A stretch of 64,000 nucleotides of DNA from Bacteroidaceae bacterium (GTDB lineage Bacteria > Bacteroidota > Bacteroidia > Bacteroidales > Bacteroidaceae), in contig JAFYQK010000001.1 of NCBI GenBank assembly GCA_017547165.1, positions 31,422 through 95,421 on the forward strand, read 5' to 3'. The notes below the pieces were generated by a model, which worked only from the letters and a program-made list of their open reading frames with translations, was not told where the DNA came from and searched no databases. Positions 1-9,100 of this stretch are shown here, piece by piece. Within the stretch, counting starts at the first letter, position 1, and the number at the start of each line of letters is the position of its first letter. A program made the position numbers and the translations under genes.

Positions 1-436
1 GAAGCACTCCGCCAACCTTCTCTTTCGAAGGCAGATGCCTGCCAGGCAGCTCTTTGCCAGCATCAATCCTTTGTCGGAGCAGTTCTGTTGCCACCCGTGG
101 CGAGCGAAGGCTGTACCTTATCACCTTGCCGAGAATTTCTATGCCGCTGTCGCCATCGGCAGGGAATATCAGTGGCTCCTTGTCGTTGCAGGACACCAGC
201 CACCCCTTGCCCTCGTTGTCGGTGTGGTATGCCAGCGCTATGAGAGTGCCGTTGTGCACTGCCACCACAATGTCGCCATTGCCGGCAAACGAGGAGAGCA
301 GCACCTCCAGTTCGCAGTTGGGCTGGAATCCGGCGTCCTTCATGCTGTCGTCGTCGATGTATATCCTTACTGTCATGCGTTGTTGCAGTACGTGTTTTAG
401 TACCGGCAACATGTTTTCCAATCTGTTTCTATTCAT
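1..436 (-). CDS. LexA/S24-like domain protein, 3' end beyond window edge (partial)
   Basis: The minus strand is open without a stop from an ATG at 436 to the window edge, giving at least 145 residues. The sequence around residues 28-33 (DDDSMK) matches the Ser-Met motif of S24 LexA-like peptidases, and residues 55-70 plus the GKVIRYSLRSPR segment near 103-114 follow the usual beta-strand order of that fold. The catalytic Lys expected after the second strand is absent: the place reads GTLIALAY. It may therefore be a non-cleaving S24-like regulator or sensor domain. No DNA-binding domain is seen in the first 30 residues. Family assignment is by motif only and is moderate at best. The gene points away from the lipoprotein gene and has no clear promoter of its own. 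Confidence 0.55.
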   Translation of the reverse strand, partial: MNRNRLENMLPVLKHVLQQRMTVRIYIDDDSMKDAGFQPNCELEVLLSSFAGNGDIVVAVHNGTLIALAYHTDNEGKGWLVSCNDKEPLIFPADGDSGIEILGKVIRYSLRSPRVATELLRQRIDAGKELPGRHLPSKEKVGGVL

Positions 437-497
437 GTTTCAAATATTTGTTGTTTAGAAAAACTCCGCATGGGGGATGCCCGATTTGGGTTTAAAA

Positions 498-531
498 AAG
501 GTGGCAACCACCGTGAAGTGATTGCCACCTT
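498..531 (-). terminator. Rho-independent terminator of the 568-1401 gene
   Basis: A perfect 10-bp stem (AAGGTGGCAA at 498-507 with TTGCCACCTT at 522-531) encloses a 14-base loop. On the minus strand it is followed by a run of T. It lies 36 bases downstream of the lipoprotein stop codon. Confidence 0.8.
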
Positions 532-567
532 ATATATTATATATAATGTGTTATGAGGGAATGCGTG

Positions 568-1401
568 TTAGTCAACCAACACCCAGCCAAGGTCTTCATA
601 TCTCTTGAAGCTCATCTTCTCAACCACTCTGAAGCCTTCCTTCTTCACGCCCATAGCATAGCCGAAAGGAGTCTTGTCTACGAACTCAAGGATGATCTTG
701 CACTCGCCCTTGCCAACCTTCTGGTACTCTTCGGGGCAGTAAACCTCCTTGGCAGTTACGAGATCCCACTCGCCAACGATAACGGTAACATTTTCGCTGC
801 TCACCTTAGCCTTGGCCTTTTCATAAGCAGAAGGCTCCTCTGGAGTGCTGTTTGAAGAAGAGCGACGACTTGTAGAACTGCTGCTATAATCAGCATACTC
901 AGCATCACCTTCAGCAATTTCGCCAACCTCTTCATTAGCAGAAGGATCTGGCAATAACATGTTTATCTTTACAGCAGCATATTCTTTCATATACTTTGGC
1001 AAAGACTCTTCCTTGTCGTTATCCTCCAACTCCTCAAGCAAGTCCTTGCGGCCCTTCTTTACCTCCTCGGTGAGGACATACTTCTGACCCTTCTCGGTCA
1101 GTGCAACCTTAGCAAAGTAATGATTATAATATTCTACAGATCTCCATCTCTTGCGAGCCTCAACAGCCTTGTCTACAGACAAGGTAATCACGCCGGCAGC
1201 CTGCAACTGCTGAAGAGCGGTAATATCGGACTCTTCAACCTCGTAATAACCGACACTGAAGGATCTTGTCTCAACAGGATTATCCCAATAAGCATCCTTC
1301 TTTACTGCATCCTTTGCCGAACCAGCGGTAAGTACAGTGTCGTCACATGATGTGAACAGTGCCATGATGGCAACTGGAACTAAAACCAATAATTTCTTCA
1401 T
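568..1401 (-). CDS. Putative lipoprotein of unknown function
   Basis: A 277-residue protein whose first 19 residues form a lipoprotein signal peptide ending in the lipobox LFTSC, with Cys19 as the predicted lipidated residue. It probably sits in the inner or outer membrane facing the periplasm or surface. The middle holds a charged, Glu-rich region (about 120-145) and a Ser-rich low-complexity linker near 173-190 (SSSSTSRRSSSNS), splitting it into two parts. The C-terminal part, about residues 200-277, looks compact with alternating strands. I do not recognise the family. It has its own promoter and terminator, so it is monocistronic. The start is fixed by the signal peptide. Confidence 0.75.
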   Translation of the reverse strand: MKKLLVLVPVAIMALFTSCDDTVLTAGSAKDAVKKDAYWDNPVETRSFSVGYYEVEESDITALQQLQAAGVITLSVDKAVEARKRWRSVEYYNHYFAKVALTEKGQKYVLTEEVKKGRKDLLEELEDNDKEESLPKYMKEYAAVKINMLLPDPSANEEVGEIAEGDAEYADYSSSSTSRRSSSNSTPEEPSAYEKAKAKVSSENVTVIVGEWDLVTAKEVYCPEEYQKVGKGECKIILEFVDKTPFGYAMGVKKEGFRVVEKMSFKRYEDLGWVLVD

Positions 1402-1454
1402 AGTAAAAAGAATTTAAGTTTTGAATAATGGTTAGTTAATAAATGTTTACGAGG

Positions 1455-1485
1455 CAAATTTAGCAAAAATATCCTTTCCCTCCAA
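1455..1485 (-). promoter_or_regulatory. Bacteroidota-type promoter for the lipoprotein gene
   Basis: On the minus strand TAAATTTG (1455-1462) matches the -7 consensus TAnnTTTG. A TTGG (1482-1485), one mismatch from the -33 TTTG, lies exactly 19 bases upstream. The predicted transcription start leaves a leader of about 45-50 bases before the ATG at 1401. Confidence 0.6.
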
Positions 1486-1540
1486 GGAATGAGACAAAAA
1501 ACAACTCATGAGGAGGGAGGATGAGCGTTTAGAGATTAGG

Positions 1541-1607
1541 GAGTGAGTAATGAGTAATGAGTAGTGAGCGGTGAGTGGTGAGCGGTGAGTGGATGAGCGG
1601 ATGAGAG
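1541..1607. repeat. Short tandem repeat tract (GAGTGAGTAAT / GAGCGGT units)
   Basis: About nine degenerate 7-8 base units of the form GAG(C/T)GG(T/AT) or GAGTAAT follow one another. Read on the minus strand the tract begins CTCTCATCCGCTCATCC, the same opening as the tract at 5865-5973 on the plus strand, so the two are inverted copies. The intergenic stretch 1402-1923 holds only the promoter, this tract and the repeat at 1613-1919. Confidence 0.85.
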
Positions 1608-1612
1608 TTTTC

Positions 1613-1919
1613 AGTTTTATTATTCACCTTTGGTTCATCAAGCTCCGCAAGTCCGTTTGCCTTTGCCTCTGCGCTCTCTGTCGTAGCTTTAGCTTGCGAC
1701 CACTTTGTTAATCTAGCGAAGCGCACACTCCTAAAAAATCTGCATTTTCGCGAAATCTGCGTGGCAAAAAAGGTTTTCACATTTCCGTTCGTAACTTCCT
1801 CTGCTCAATCCACCCCTTTGCGGAATCTGCGTGCTAAGAAAACTTTCCACGCTGTCTATTTATTTATTTATTTATTGCCACGCAGATTACACAGAGGAGC
1901 AGATTATAAAAGAATTTAG
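1613..1919 (+). repeat. Interspersed noncoding repeat, copy A
   Basis: This block shares long stretches with 3687-3888 and 5524-5846. Shared parts include TTCATCAAGCTCCG, CCGTTTGCCTTTGCCTCTGC, the core TCGTAGCnnnAGCTTGCGAC, TTAATCTAGCGAAGCG, GGAATCTGCGTG and CGCAGATT, and it ends in GCAGATTATAAAAGAATT. It ends four bases before the hipA stop codon. The block is imperfect and carries no plausible gene. Confidence 0.8.
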
Positions 1920-1923
1920 TTTC

Positions 1924-3204
1924 CTATGTCCTATATAGCAATGTATCATCTATTGCTGTTATCATTTCTGTCGGTATATCATAGTCCTTTGCAATCGTTG
2001 ACCACATGGATACAACATCGCAAATCTCATTAACAATCTCATTTGCTCGCTTAATATGCATTGCCTCGGCCACAGACAATAAATCCGCTCTTGTAATATC
2101 ATCCCATTTGTTATTAATAGACATCTGGTGATGTGAGGTCCATTCTCCACTGGGATTGTATGCCCAAGATACATCATATGCTGGAGACAACCTCCAGGTT
2201 CCGCTCCTATCCATAAGGAATGAAATGTTTTTGGTATGGTCATCCTGATTACGGGCAATAACATTGAAGACCATTCGTCTGAACATTTGCTCGGCCTGCC
2301 CGTAAGGCAGACGAAGGCGTCGCATAATCTGGAAAGCCTGCTCATATGAATATGCGTGCAACATTTTATAGTCGTAATGGGCCAATCCACAAAGTGTCTG
2401 CATATGCACCTTCTCATTGCCTCCGATACGATCGAAGCGCTTTGTCATAAAGTGTGCCCGTCCGTTCTCCTCAAGCAGGCGACATTCACTCATCTCCAAA
2501 CCTGCCTTCAAAGCCATAATGTAGTAAACATACTCGATCTTTCCATAGTGCTGCGGATCGCCAAGGGCTGCATTTGTCACACCATCTAATTTCAAGAGCC
2601 AATGGCAAAAACCATCAGGAGCCTCTACCTGCCCCGAACGTACCTCACCAGTCTCGTCATTATATGCTATAACAGCCTTTGCTCTTTGACCTCCTGCTGA
2701 TGTACTTACCTTGATAATATTGACAAGCGCCTCCTTTGTATTCTCCTTCAAGTTGGTATCTAATTCCGCTTTGTTGGACAGAACCTCTGAAGCAACTTCA
2801 ACCAACGAGCTAATCTCTATGGATGATGATTCCTCTAAATAATCATCTTTAGCAGGAACAAACTCCAACGCTCCCATCGAGCGTTTACCTTGGTAGCATA
2901 ATCTCTCTACAGGATTGGCAAAAGTACGACCTAACGACGCAAGCCATCTGTCCAGCAATGCCTTTCCATATGCGTCTGGCAACGCATCTGCAAGCAGACC
3001 TGGCAATCCCATAAATGTTCCCCTAGACAATTCCCCGAATGCATAAGGGCTGTTGTCTTTCAACGGCATCATCAATGGCGACAATTCCCAACCGTTCTTA
3101 GAAAATGAAGGTTCGTATTCGAAAGTTGCTGTTCCTGTGCTTTCATTCCATAATACAGCCCCAGCATACTCTCCCCATATATATACTTTTGCCAGATTTA
3201 CCAT
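1924..3204 (-). CDS. hipA: HipA-family serine/threonine kinase toxin
   Basis: A 426-residue protein with the full HipA layout. The N-terminal subdomain is about residues 1-110. A glycine-rich ATP loop, STSAGGQRAKA, lies at 167-177. The catalytic loop NQDDHTKN is at 319-326 with Asp321 as candidate base, and the metal-binding motif PAYDVSW is at 341-347. Known HipA kinases phosphorylate glutamyl-tRNA synthetase or other targets and cause growth arrest or persistence; the target here is unknown. It starts inside the end of the upstream HTH gene (7-base overlap), as in hipBA operons, so translation is probably coupled. All key residues are present, so it should be active. Length is normal for the family. 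Confidence 0.9.
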   Translation of the reverse strand: MVNLAKVYIWGEYAGAVLWNESTGTATFEYEPSFSKNGWELSPLMMPLKDNSPYAFGELSRGTFMGLPGLLADALPDAYGKALLDRWLASLGRTFANPVERLCYQGKRSMGALEFVPAKDDYLEESSSIEISSLVEVASEVLSNKAELDTNLKENTKEALVNIIKVSTSAGGQRAKAVIAYNDETGEVRSGQVEAPDGFCHWLLKLDGVTNAALGDPQHYGKIEYVYYIMALKAGLEMSECRLLEENGRAHFMTKRFDRIGGNEKVHMQTLCGLAHYDYKMLHAYSYEQAFQIMRRLRLPYGQAEQMFRRMVFNVIARNQDDHTKNISFLMDRSGTWRLSPAYDVSWAYNPSGEWTSHHQMSINNKWDDITRADLLSVAEAMHIKRANEIVNEICDVVSMWSTIAKDYDIPTEMITAIDDTLLYRT

Positions 3205-3542
3205 TCCGATTCAAATTTGTCGTTTTTAGTTTTATCAGAAGACGCTCGCTTGCGAGAAACTTGACTCTCTAATAGTTTGGCGTATGCAATCGGACTGAGT
3301 TCACGCTCTTTCAGAAATTCAGATAACATATGCAATGAATTGAGAGCCCTTAATAGAGGAATCAGTGTTTTAAGAGAGACACTCTCTCCTCGCTCAATAG
3401 CAGCAACACTGCTAATTGAAATACCAGCAGATGATGCCAGTTTCTTTTGACTGATATTCTGCTCAAGCCGTTGGCGTTTAATAAATTCTCCAATCATTGA
3501 GAGAATCATATTATCTGCAAGTGCATACACATCCATAATCAT
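3198..3542 (-). CDS. hipB: HipB-like HTH antitoxin
   Basis: From the ATG at 3542 the product is 114 residues; an ATG two codons on at 3536 is an alternative start. A longer upstream reading frame exists but runs through the promoter and repeat, so it was not used. Residues about 16-75 form an XRE/Cro-type helix-turn-helix (IKRQRLEQNISQKKLA then SAGISISSVAAIERGE). The C-terminal tail is basic and Lys/Ser-rich and is a plausible flexible segment touching HipA. It would neutralise HipA and repress the operon through the palindrome at 3578-3599. It is the first gene of a two-gene operon with hipA. Confidence 0.85.
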   Translation of the reverse strand: MIMDVYALADNMILSMIGEFIKRQRLEQNISQKKLASSAGISISSVAAIERGESVSLKTLIPLLRALNSLHMLSEFLKERELSPIAYAKLLESQVSRKRASSDKTKNDKFESEW

Positions 3543-3564
3543 TGCTTTTTCAGTTATTACACCG

Positions 3565-3599
3565 CAAATATAGTAACAATCGTTGGATTTCCAATGATT
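3565..3599 (-). promoter_or_regulatory. hipBA promoter with overlapping operator palindrome
   Basis: On the minus strand TATATTTG (3565-3572) fits TAnnTTTG, and ATTG lies 19 bases upstream at 3592-3595. The 22-base palindrome AATCATTGGA-AA-TCCAACGATT (3578-3599) has one mismatch between its 10-base arms. It covers the -33 box and much of the spacer, the position expected for an autorepressing HipB operator. Confidence 0.65.
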
Positions 3600-3686
3600 A
3601 GACATACTATTTTTCAAGAAACAGAGTATTTTATTCCACTCCACCTTCAAAAGGTGAGAGTTTAATGTTGAGAGATCAACAAAAAA

Positions 3687-3888
3687 CTCTGCGCCCTCTG
3701 TCGTAGCGAAGCTTGCGACCACTTTGTTAATCTAGCGAAGCGACATATTCTCTGCTCAATCTCTCCCTTTGCGTAATCTGCGTGCAAAAGAAGAAACAGT
3801 TTACCGTTCAACAAGTTAGCAGTGATACCTATTCATTTATTTGGTTTCACGCAGATTACGCTAAGACGCAGATTATAAAAGAATTAGA
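3687..3888 (+). repeat. Interspersed noncoding repeat, copy B
   Basis: It contains CTCTGTCGTAGCGAAGCTTG, CGACCACTTTGTTAATCTAG, CGAAGCG, TATTCTCTGCTCAATCTCTC, AATCTGCGTGC, then CGCAGATTACGC and GCAGATTATAAAAGAATTAG, matching copies A and C in the same orientation. It lies between the hipB leader and the ATPase stop codon. The rest of the gap (3889-4020) is AT-rich, has further CGCAGATTACG-like words and no gene. Confidence 0.8.
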
Positions 3889-4020
3889 CTTGTCAATCAG
3901 GCTACGCTTACGCTAAAGTAAGCAGATTAGTCGTAGGCTAAAGCCACGACAGATTACGCGGAGAGGCATTACCGATTTGGGTTAAATTTATTTGAGGAAA
4001 TACTAACGAGAGTTATTTTT

Positions 4021-5295
4021 TTAGTCTTTTAGGCATCCGATAGGAATTACATACACACCATCTTCTCTTTGATATGCATAATTTCCTACTCCAATAATAA
4101 CTGCCATAAAGGAAGGGGATGGCATCTTGTCTGTGTCTATGTTTCGAGAGAGTTTGATCAAGTTTGCAGCACCCTCATCAATGAGATCCTTGCCTCCAAG
4201 TTTCACTTCTAACACTGCATAGCTTCCGTTACGTCTATGTAGTACGGTGTCGCATTCAAGACCTGTACTATCTCTGTAGTGATATAACTTACCGTCCAGA
4301 ACTTCTGCGTAAACACGAAGGTCTCTTACAACCATATCTTCAAAGAAGAAACCGAATGATTTCAAATCGTTAATTAGGTCTCTGGGACCGAGTCCTAATG
4401 ATGCGGTTCCTATGCTTGGATCAACGAAATGACGAGTGTCTGCTGTCCTGATAGCGGCCTTACTGCGAATGTTTGGATTCCATGCGGTCAGATCCTCTAT
4501 GACGAACAGTTTCTTCAAGGCTTTGATATAGTCAGCAACAGTATCTTCGTCCAAGGTACTTGAGTCGTTGGCAAGCATATCTTTTCTGATAGTTGAATAT
4601 GGAATCTGCTGCGAAATGTTTCTTGCATATGAACGCAGAAGTAGCCTGGCACGTTCAGCACTGCGTTTGACACCATCAACACGTTGAATGTCCCTGTTGA
4701 CTACAGAATCTACATAGTCAAACGCTTGGTCAAGGGCAACCTCCTTGGAAATCAGTGTTGCCCATGGCCATCCTCCGCGACAAGTCAGAAAAGCAAGGTC
4801 ATCTATAGTCAAGTCATTAGTTTGTATATCGAAGGGTTTTCCTTCAAATAAATCAGACAGACTTACCCTGCCATTTGACTCGCCGGATTCATAAAGACTC
4901 ATAGGACGCATCCTAATATAAGAGAATCTTCCTGTGCCGCTATGAATTGTCTCGTCTGCTTCGGCAAGGACAGACGAACCTGTCAAGATGAATTGTGATG
5001 GTTCTCCTCTTTTATCGACTTCACTGCGAATGGAATCCCAAATAGGAGGCAAGGCTTGCCATTCGTCAATCAACCTGGGTGTTTTGCCTTCCAGCAATGT
5101 CTTAGGACTTAAGTCAATCAATTGGGCACTTTGTTTCAAGACAGAGGAATCGCCAAGGTCAAGAATACTGTTGGAAAGTTGCTTTGCTGTAGTAGTCTTG
5201 CCACACCATTTAGGACCTTCTATCAATACAGCTCCCTTTCCAAGTACCTTGCGCTTAAGTATCCTGTCCGATATACGTTGTTTATATTTTGCCAT
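4021..5295 (-). CDS. AAA-type ATPase with C-terminal DUF4143-like nuclease-fold domain
   Basis: A 424-residue protein. The P-loop GPKWCGKTTT is at residues 28-37, followed by an ATPase domain with ILTGSSV (sensor-1-like) near 103-109. The C-terminal region contains the GLECDTVLHRRNGSYAVLEVK segment typical of DUF4143 proteins, which resembles a PD-(D/E)XK motif (D...LEVK). Proteins of this build (AAA_14 plus DUF4143) are common in Bacteroidota and archaea; their role is poorly known, with nucleic-acid or defence roles suggested by fold. It has its own promoter and is bounded by repeats B and C. Whether it works with hipBA cannot be told. Confidence 0.85.
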   Translation of the reverse strand: MAKYKQRISDRILKRKVLGKGAVLIEGPKWCGKTTTAKQLSNSILDLGDSSVLKQSAQLIDLSPKTLLEGKTPRLIDEWQALPPIWDSIRSEVDKRGEPSQFILTGSSVLAEADETIHSGTGRFSYIRMRPMSLYESGESNGRVSLSDLFEGKPFDIQTNDLTIDDLAFLTCRGGWPWATLISKEVALDQAFDYVDSVVNRDIQRVDGVKRSAERARLLLRSYARNISQQIPYSTIRKDMLANDSSTLDEDTVADYIKALKKLFVIEDLTAWNPNIRSKAAIRTADTRHFVDPSIGTASLGLGPRDLINDLKSFGFFFEDMVVRDLRVYAEVLDGKLYHYRDSTGLECDTVLHRRNGSYAVLEVKLGGKDLIDEGAANLIKLSRNIDTDKMPSPSFMAVIIGVGNYAYQREDGVYVIPIGCLKD

Positions 5296-5312
5296 AACTA
5301 ATTATTTTGTGG

Positions 5313-5344
5313 CAAAATTAGTGTATGTATTTTAAAAAAACAAA
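5313..5344 (-). promoter_or_regulatory. Promoter of the 4021-5295 ATPase gene
   Basis: On the minus strand TAATTTTG (5313-5320) fits TAnnTTTG and TTTG (5341-5344) lies 20 bases upstream. The leader would be about 10 bases. Confidence 0.6.
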
Positions 5345-5523
5345 TAATTCAGTAGAAAATCGGTTATTTGAGGTTATTTTGTTCGGTTAAATGTTTGTAT
5401 TCTGTTCGGTGGTTTGAGGCGCCTTTGTTCGGTAGTTTGTGGATTTTGGGTGGTTATGGGTGCCCAAAAACAACATCTCTCCTTTCTTACCTTATGGAAG
5501 TTCCGAAGGGGAAGGGGTAGATA

Positions 5524-5846
5524 AGTTTTCTGTTTTATTATTCACTTTTGGTTCATCAAGCTAAAGCAGTCGCTTTTGCTCATCAAGCTCCGTAAGTCCG
5601 TTTGCCTTTGCCTCTGCGTTCTCCGTCGTAGCGAAGCTTGCGACAAATCAGTTAATCTTAGCGAAGCGCCATATTCTCTGCTCAATCTCTCCCTTCGCGG
5701 AATCTGCGTGCCAAAATATTTTCACGCTGTCTATTTATCTATTACCACGCAGATTCCGCGAAGGGAGAGATTGAGCAGAGAATATGGCGCTGTCGCTGAG
5801 ATTAACAAATTTGTCGCAAGCTTCGCTACGACGGAGAGCGCAGAGG
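5524..5846 (+). repeat. Interspersed noncoding repeat, copy C, with long inverted repeat
   Basis: The left part (5524-5616) repeats copy A in direct orientation, with an extra 27-28 base duplication around 5561-5588 (CATCAAGCT appears twice). It runs into an inverted repeat: arm 5611-5710 and arm 5746-5846 are reverse complements over about 100 bases with only a few mismatches, around a 35-base centre. The RNA could fold into a very long hairpin. The intergenic stretch 5296-6100 holds this, the ATPase promoter, the tandem tract and the hexosaminidase promoter. Reading frames across it are products of the repeat. Confidence 0.85.
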
Positions 5847-5864
5847 GTTTTGTTAAACAGTAAA

Positions 5865-5973
5865 CTCTCATCCGCTCATCCGCTCACCGCTCACCGCTCA
5901 TCTGCTCACCGCTCATCCGCTCACCGCTCATCCGCTCACCACTCACTACTCACTACTCACCGCTCACCGCTCA
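5865..5973. repeat. Short tandem repeat tract (CTCACCG / CTCATCCG units)
   Basis: Fourteen or so units of 7 (TCACCGC) or 8 (TCATCCGC) bases run head to tail. It is the inverted counterpart of the tract at 1541-1607. The mix of unit lengths suggests slippage. Confidence 0.85.
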
Positions 5974-6012
5974 ATAAAAATGGGGGAGGGGAGGAGATTG
6001 TGTGGGGGAAAG

Positions 6013-6043
6013 TTTGCAAGTTTGTGTAATTTTTGTAAATTTG
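6013..6043 (+). promoter_or_regulatory. Consensus promoter of the GH20-GH33 gene
   Basis: TTTG (6013-6016), exactly 19 bases, then TAAATTTG (6036-6043): a perfect Bacteroidota housekeeping promoter. Transcription would begin near 6050, giving a leader of about 50 bases. Confidence 0.8.
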
Positions 6044-6100
6044 TGGCGTAATTGGCGAAATATCAGTAAAAAATAACATAACTAACTTAACTTAATCAGA

Positions 6101-9100
6101 ATGAAGAAGACTTTTCTGACATTGGCTTTAGCTGCTTTGGCTCTTATGCCACAGACTCTGCAGGCCAAGGTGGAGCATTTGTTGCCCAAACCGCAACAGA
6201 TTACCGTGAATGAAGGTGCTGCACCATTTGCTTTGGGTGGTAGCGTGACTATCTCCTACAATGGCGGTGCTGCTAAGTGTGAACTTCTGGAGGAGTTCTT
6301 CACCCAGAATGGTTGCACATTGGGCCAGGGTGGAACTACCGTTAGAGTCGACATTGTTGAAATTATCGATGGCGCATACGACTATGAGTTGTACGGCTAT
6401 GAGAACGAGGCCTACATGTTGAAGGTGACAAGCAGTGGTATCACCATCAGTGCCGTTACCAACACTGGTGTTATCCGTGCCGCACAGACCTTGGTGCAGA
6501 TGGCCGAGGGATGGGACGGAGCTGCGGCTCTGGAGGCTGTTACCGTGAAGGACTGGCCTGCATTTAAGGTGCGTGGTTATATGCACGACGTTGGTCGCTC
6601 GTTCATCAGTGCCGACGAGTTGGTGAAGCAGGTTGAGTTGTTCTCTCGCTTCAAGGTTAATACCTTCCACTGGCACATGACCGAGAATCAGGCATGGCGC
6701 TTTGAGGTGAAGGCTTATCCCGAGTTGACATCTTCAGAGAGCATGACACGCTTTGCCGGTCAGTACTACACCCAGGAGGATTGCAAGAAGGTGTTGGCAG
6801 CAGCCAAGAAGCACGGCATGATTGTTGTGCCCGAGATAGATATGCCCGGTCATAGCGAGGCTTTCGAGCGTGCAATGCACTTTGGCATGCAGACCGAAGA
6901 AGGCAAGGTGGTGTTGAAGAAGGTGCTTGACGAGGTATGCGAGCTCTTTGCCGATGCTCCCTATATCCACATTGGCGGTGACGAGGTTTCAACTTCCGCC
7001 GATTACCTGAACGAGATGATTGCTTATGTTGAGAGCAAAGGCAAGAAGTGTGAATTGTGGAACCCCATCAACGGTATCGGTCAGGATGCTTTGAACCACT
7101 CTTTGGCTCAGATGTGGGGTACTCGCGGTTATCTTGCTTCTGGCAAGGCAAACATCGACAGCCGTTACAACTATACCAACCACTTTGACGTATTTGCCGA
7201 CCTGGTAGGTATCTACAAGAGCAATATCTACTATCACGAGAAGGGCACTCCCGAGGTGGCAGGTTCTATTTCCGGTTGCTGGAACGACCGCAAGGTAGCC
7301 GACGAGAAGGCTATCATGGCACAGAACAACGTGTGGGCCAATGTTATTGCTACAGCCGAGCGCACATGGATTGGTGGCGGCAAGCAGTATATCGATAACA
7401 TGACAAACACTCCTGCCAACCTTAAGGCAGACGGCGGTCATGGCGGCGTCATGCTCCCCAACAGCGGTGAGGAATATGAGGAGTTCAAGAGCTGGGAGAC
7501 CCGTTTCCTTTTCCATAAGGCAAACAGTTTGAAGAACGAGCCCATCCCCTACGTCAAGCAGACAAATGTGCGCTGGCGCATTACCGATGCCTTCCCCAAC
7601 GGAGGTTCGGAAACAGCAGCCTTTGGTCCCGAAGCGGAAGGCAAGACCACTTCTACCGCCCTTCTTCCCGAGGTGTTCACACACGAGGGCAAGACATATT
7701 ACACTGGTATGGCAACAGGTGCCGGCATCTATCTGGCACACACATGGGGCAACAGCATCATCGATGCATACTATGACAATCCTCAGTACAACCATACTGC
7801 CTACGCATGGACCTATGTTTACTCTCCAAAGGCACAGACAGTGGGTGCACAGATTGAGTTCCAGAACTACAGTCGTTCGGAGCAGGACGCTGCCGCACCA
7901 GCAGGTAAGTGGGACCACTTCGGTTCTAAGATTTGGGTGAATGGCGAGGAGATTGACGCTCCCGCATGGGACAATACCGGTGTGAGCATCAGCAGCAAGG
8001 AGGTGGAGTTGAAGAACGAGAACTTCCCCGGTCGCACTCCCGTCAAGGTGACTCTGAAAGAAGGTTGGAACAAGGTGTTCCTGAAGTTGCCCTATTTCAA
8101 CAAGGGTTATCGTTTGAAGAAGTGGATGTTCACCTGTGTGTTCACCGACACCGAGGGTAAGAATGCCGTAGAGGGTTTGATATACTCTCCCAACCAGTGC
8201 AAGGATGAGGCAACAGAGATTGTTGCTGCCAAGGTTAGCGAGGTGAAGCGCCAGATGGGTCTGTACCTTAACGACAAGGTAGGTTGCTGGCCAGCATCAC
8301 TGGGCGAATCATTGAATACCAAGATTGCAGAGATAGAGGCAACATATTCGGAGACAATGACACTGGCCGAGCGTGAGGCGCAGGTGGCAGAGATAGAGGC
8401 AGCTGCAGCTGTTGTGTTGGCATCTCTGACAGCCGAGAATATCAACAAACCCGTGGCAGGAAAAACATACAGAATGTACACTCCGCAACGCGGAAGCAGA
8501 TATGTAACGTCATACGGCAATGGTCAGGCTGTCATTGGAGAGCAGAACCCAAGCACCAACTCTTCGGTGTGGAAGTTTGTGGTTCGTCAGGATGGTTCAT
8601 ACGATATCCAAAACTTTCACGACCTGACCTATATCTCACCAGCAAGTGCAAATAACACTGCCCTGAACACAGTCAAGGCCGCTCCAAATGCTGGTTGGAC
8701 AGTAAACGCCGCCAGCGTGAAGGGTTTGGTGATCATAGTTAGCGGAAGCGCTCAGTTTAATCAAACAAATAGCGCACAGAACTATCAGGTTTATAACTGG
8801 GGTAGCGGCACCAACACCACCGATACCGGTTGTATGTACCAGATTGAGGAAGTAAGCGTGAACGCCGAAGAAGAGGGTGCAGGAGTCCCCGATGGTATAG
8901 AACCCCCTTTTAAGACTACCACTATCGTAAACGGAGAGTTCGCTCCCGGTACGGTATGGTACACAATGCAGATAGGTTCTTCTCAGCATATTATTTCGGA
9001 CAACGGCACAGCCGACAAGATTTCTTTGCAGACAACGAAGACCGACCTGGCAGCTGCCGACCTTTGGTGTTTCGTAGGCAATGCCGAGAATGGTTATAAG

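Noticed and set aside
1529-1780. 83-codon frame on the minus strand
   Set aside because: Covers the tandem tract and repeat copy A; no start region or motif, low-complexity end.
4021-5295. ATPase as a third component of hipBA
   Set aside because: It has its own promoter and a repeat copy lies between it and hipB; there is no evidence for a shared transcript.
5576-6029. Two overlapping plus-strand frames across the noncoding repeats
   Set aside because: The predicted proteins are low-complexity (Ala-His-Arg-Ser repeats) created by the tandem and inverted repeats.
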